A stretch of 64,000 nucleotides of DNA from NCBI GenBank assembly GCA_963971285.1, contig OZ020244.1:3472001-3536000 (forward strand), in the 5' to 3' direction. Of this stretch, positions 63,870-64,000 are shown piece after piece. The position numbers and the translations under genes are program-made. Numbering within the stretch: position 1 is the stretch's first letter; each line of letters begins with the position of its first letter. The stretch comes from Astropecten irregularis (taxonomy: Eukaryota; Echinodermata; Asteroidea; Paxillosida; Astropectinidae). A model generated the notes under the pieces. That model did no database searches. It was not told the origin of the DNA and saw only the letters and a list, made by a program, of their open reading frames with translations.

Positions 63870-64000
63870 CTTCAATACAAGTAATGAACTGCTGCAAACT
63901 GCTCATCAACCAAAATAATGGCTTGAAATAATAAAAATGCTTGGAGATAGAAGGGCCTGATGTTTTCATCCTTGCAGGATCTTTCTCAAAGGCTAAATGG
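63870..64000. repeat. Dispersed repeat ('GATCCTGCTAGGATTGAAA' family), cut by the window end
   Basis: TACAAGTAATGAACTGCTGC, AACTGCTCATCAACC, ATGCTTGGAGATAGAAGGGC and GCAGGATCTTTCTCAAAGGC are the complement of the order at 17005-17140. Confidence 0.6.

Overview
This is a eukaryotic, intron-bearing, repeat-rich genomic window, probably from a marine deuterostome invertebrate and most likely an echinoderm (sea-star-like). That guess rests on one ancestral MAPKAPK2/3-type kinase gene, a single-exon RBM15 (spenito) gene, tRNA-headed SINEs, many palindromic MITEs and a strong excess of TACATGTA-type palindromes. The species itself is inference. Only two host protein genes can be supported end to end.

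Layout. Positions 1-9.2 kb hold degenerate repeats, two opposed copies of a 0.28 kb dispersed repeat, SINE remnants and three minisatellites, the largest being about 1.2 kb of a roughly 38-bp unit at 7676-8890. A possible terminal coding exon of an unrecognised minus-strand gene lies at 9299-9391. A dead LINE (endonuclease plus reverse transcriptase) occupies about 9.68-12.37 kb on the minus strand. From 13 to 22 kb there is a 64-bp minisatellite, several foldback elements (one with a clear 10-bp target duplication at 15438-16295) and nested MITE and SINE insertions.

The kinase gene runs right to left from 41057 to 22169. Its nine coding exons keep frame through every junction and give a 371-residue MAPKAPK2/3 protein. 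Its 12.9-kb second intron and the shorter ones are crowded with MITEs, SINEs, a 1.9-kb palindrome and a pogo-like element. Divergently, 7.9 kb away, RBM15 (48994-51384, plus strand, 796 residues, three RRMs and a SPOC domain) is intronless. Just 354 bp after its stop codon lies a complete piggyBac transposon (51743-55539) between TTAA duplications, with an 842-residue open transposase on the minus strand. The rest, to 64 kb, shows no gene and may include RBM15 3' UTR plus more MITE copies.

How the parts relate. The two host genes share no pathway that the sequence shows: MAPKAPK2 is a p38-activated kinase of stress and mRNA-stability signalling, and RBM15 is an adaptor of the m6A methyltransferase complex. 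The mobile fraction is the more unusual part: a LINE and a SINE family share a 3' tail, one piggyBac looks intact, and several insertions can be ordered by nesting. No CRISPR array, operon or rRNA gene is present.
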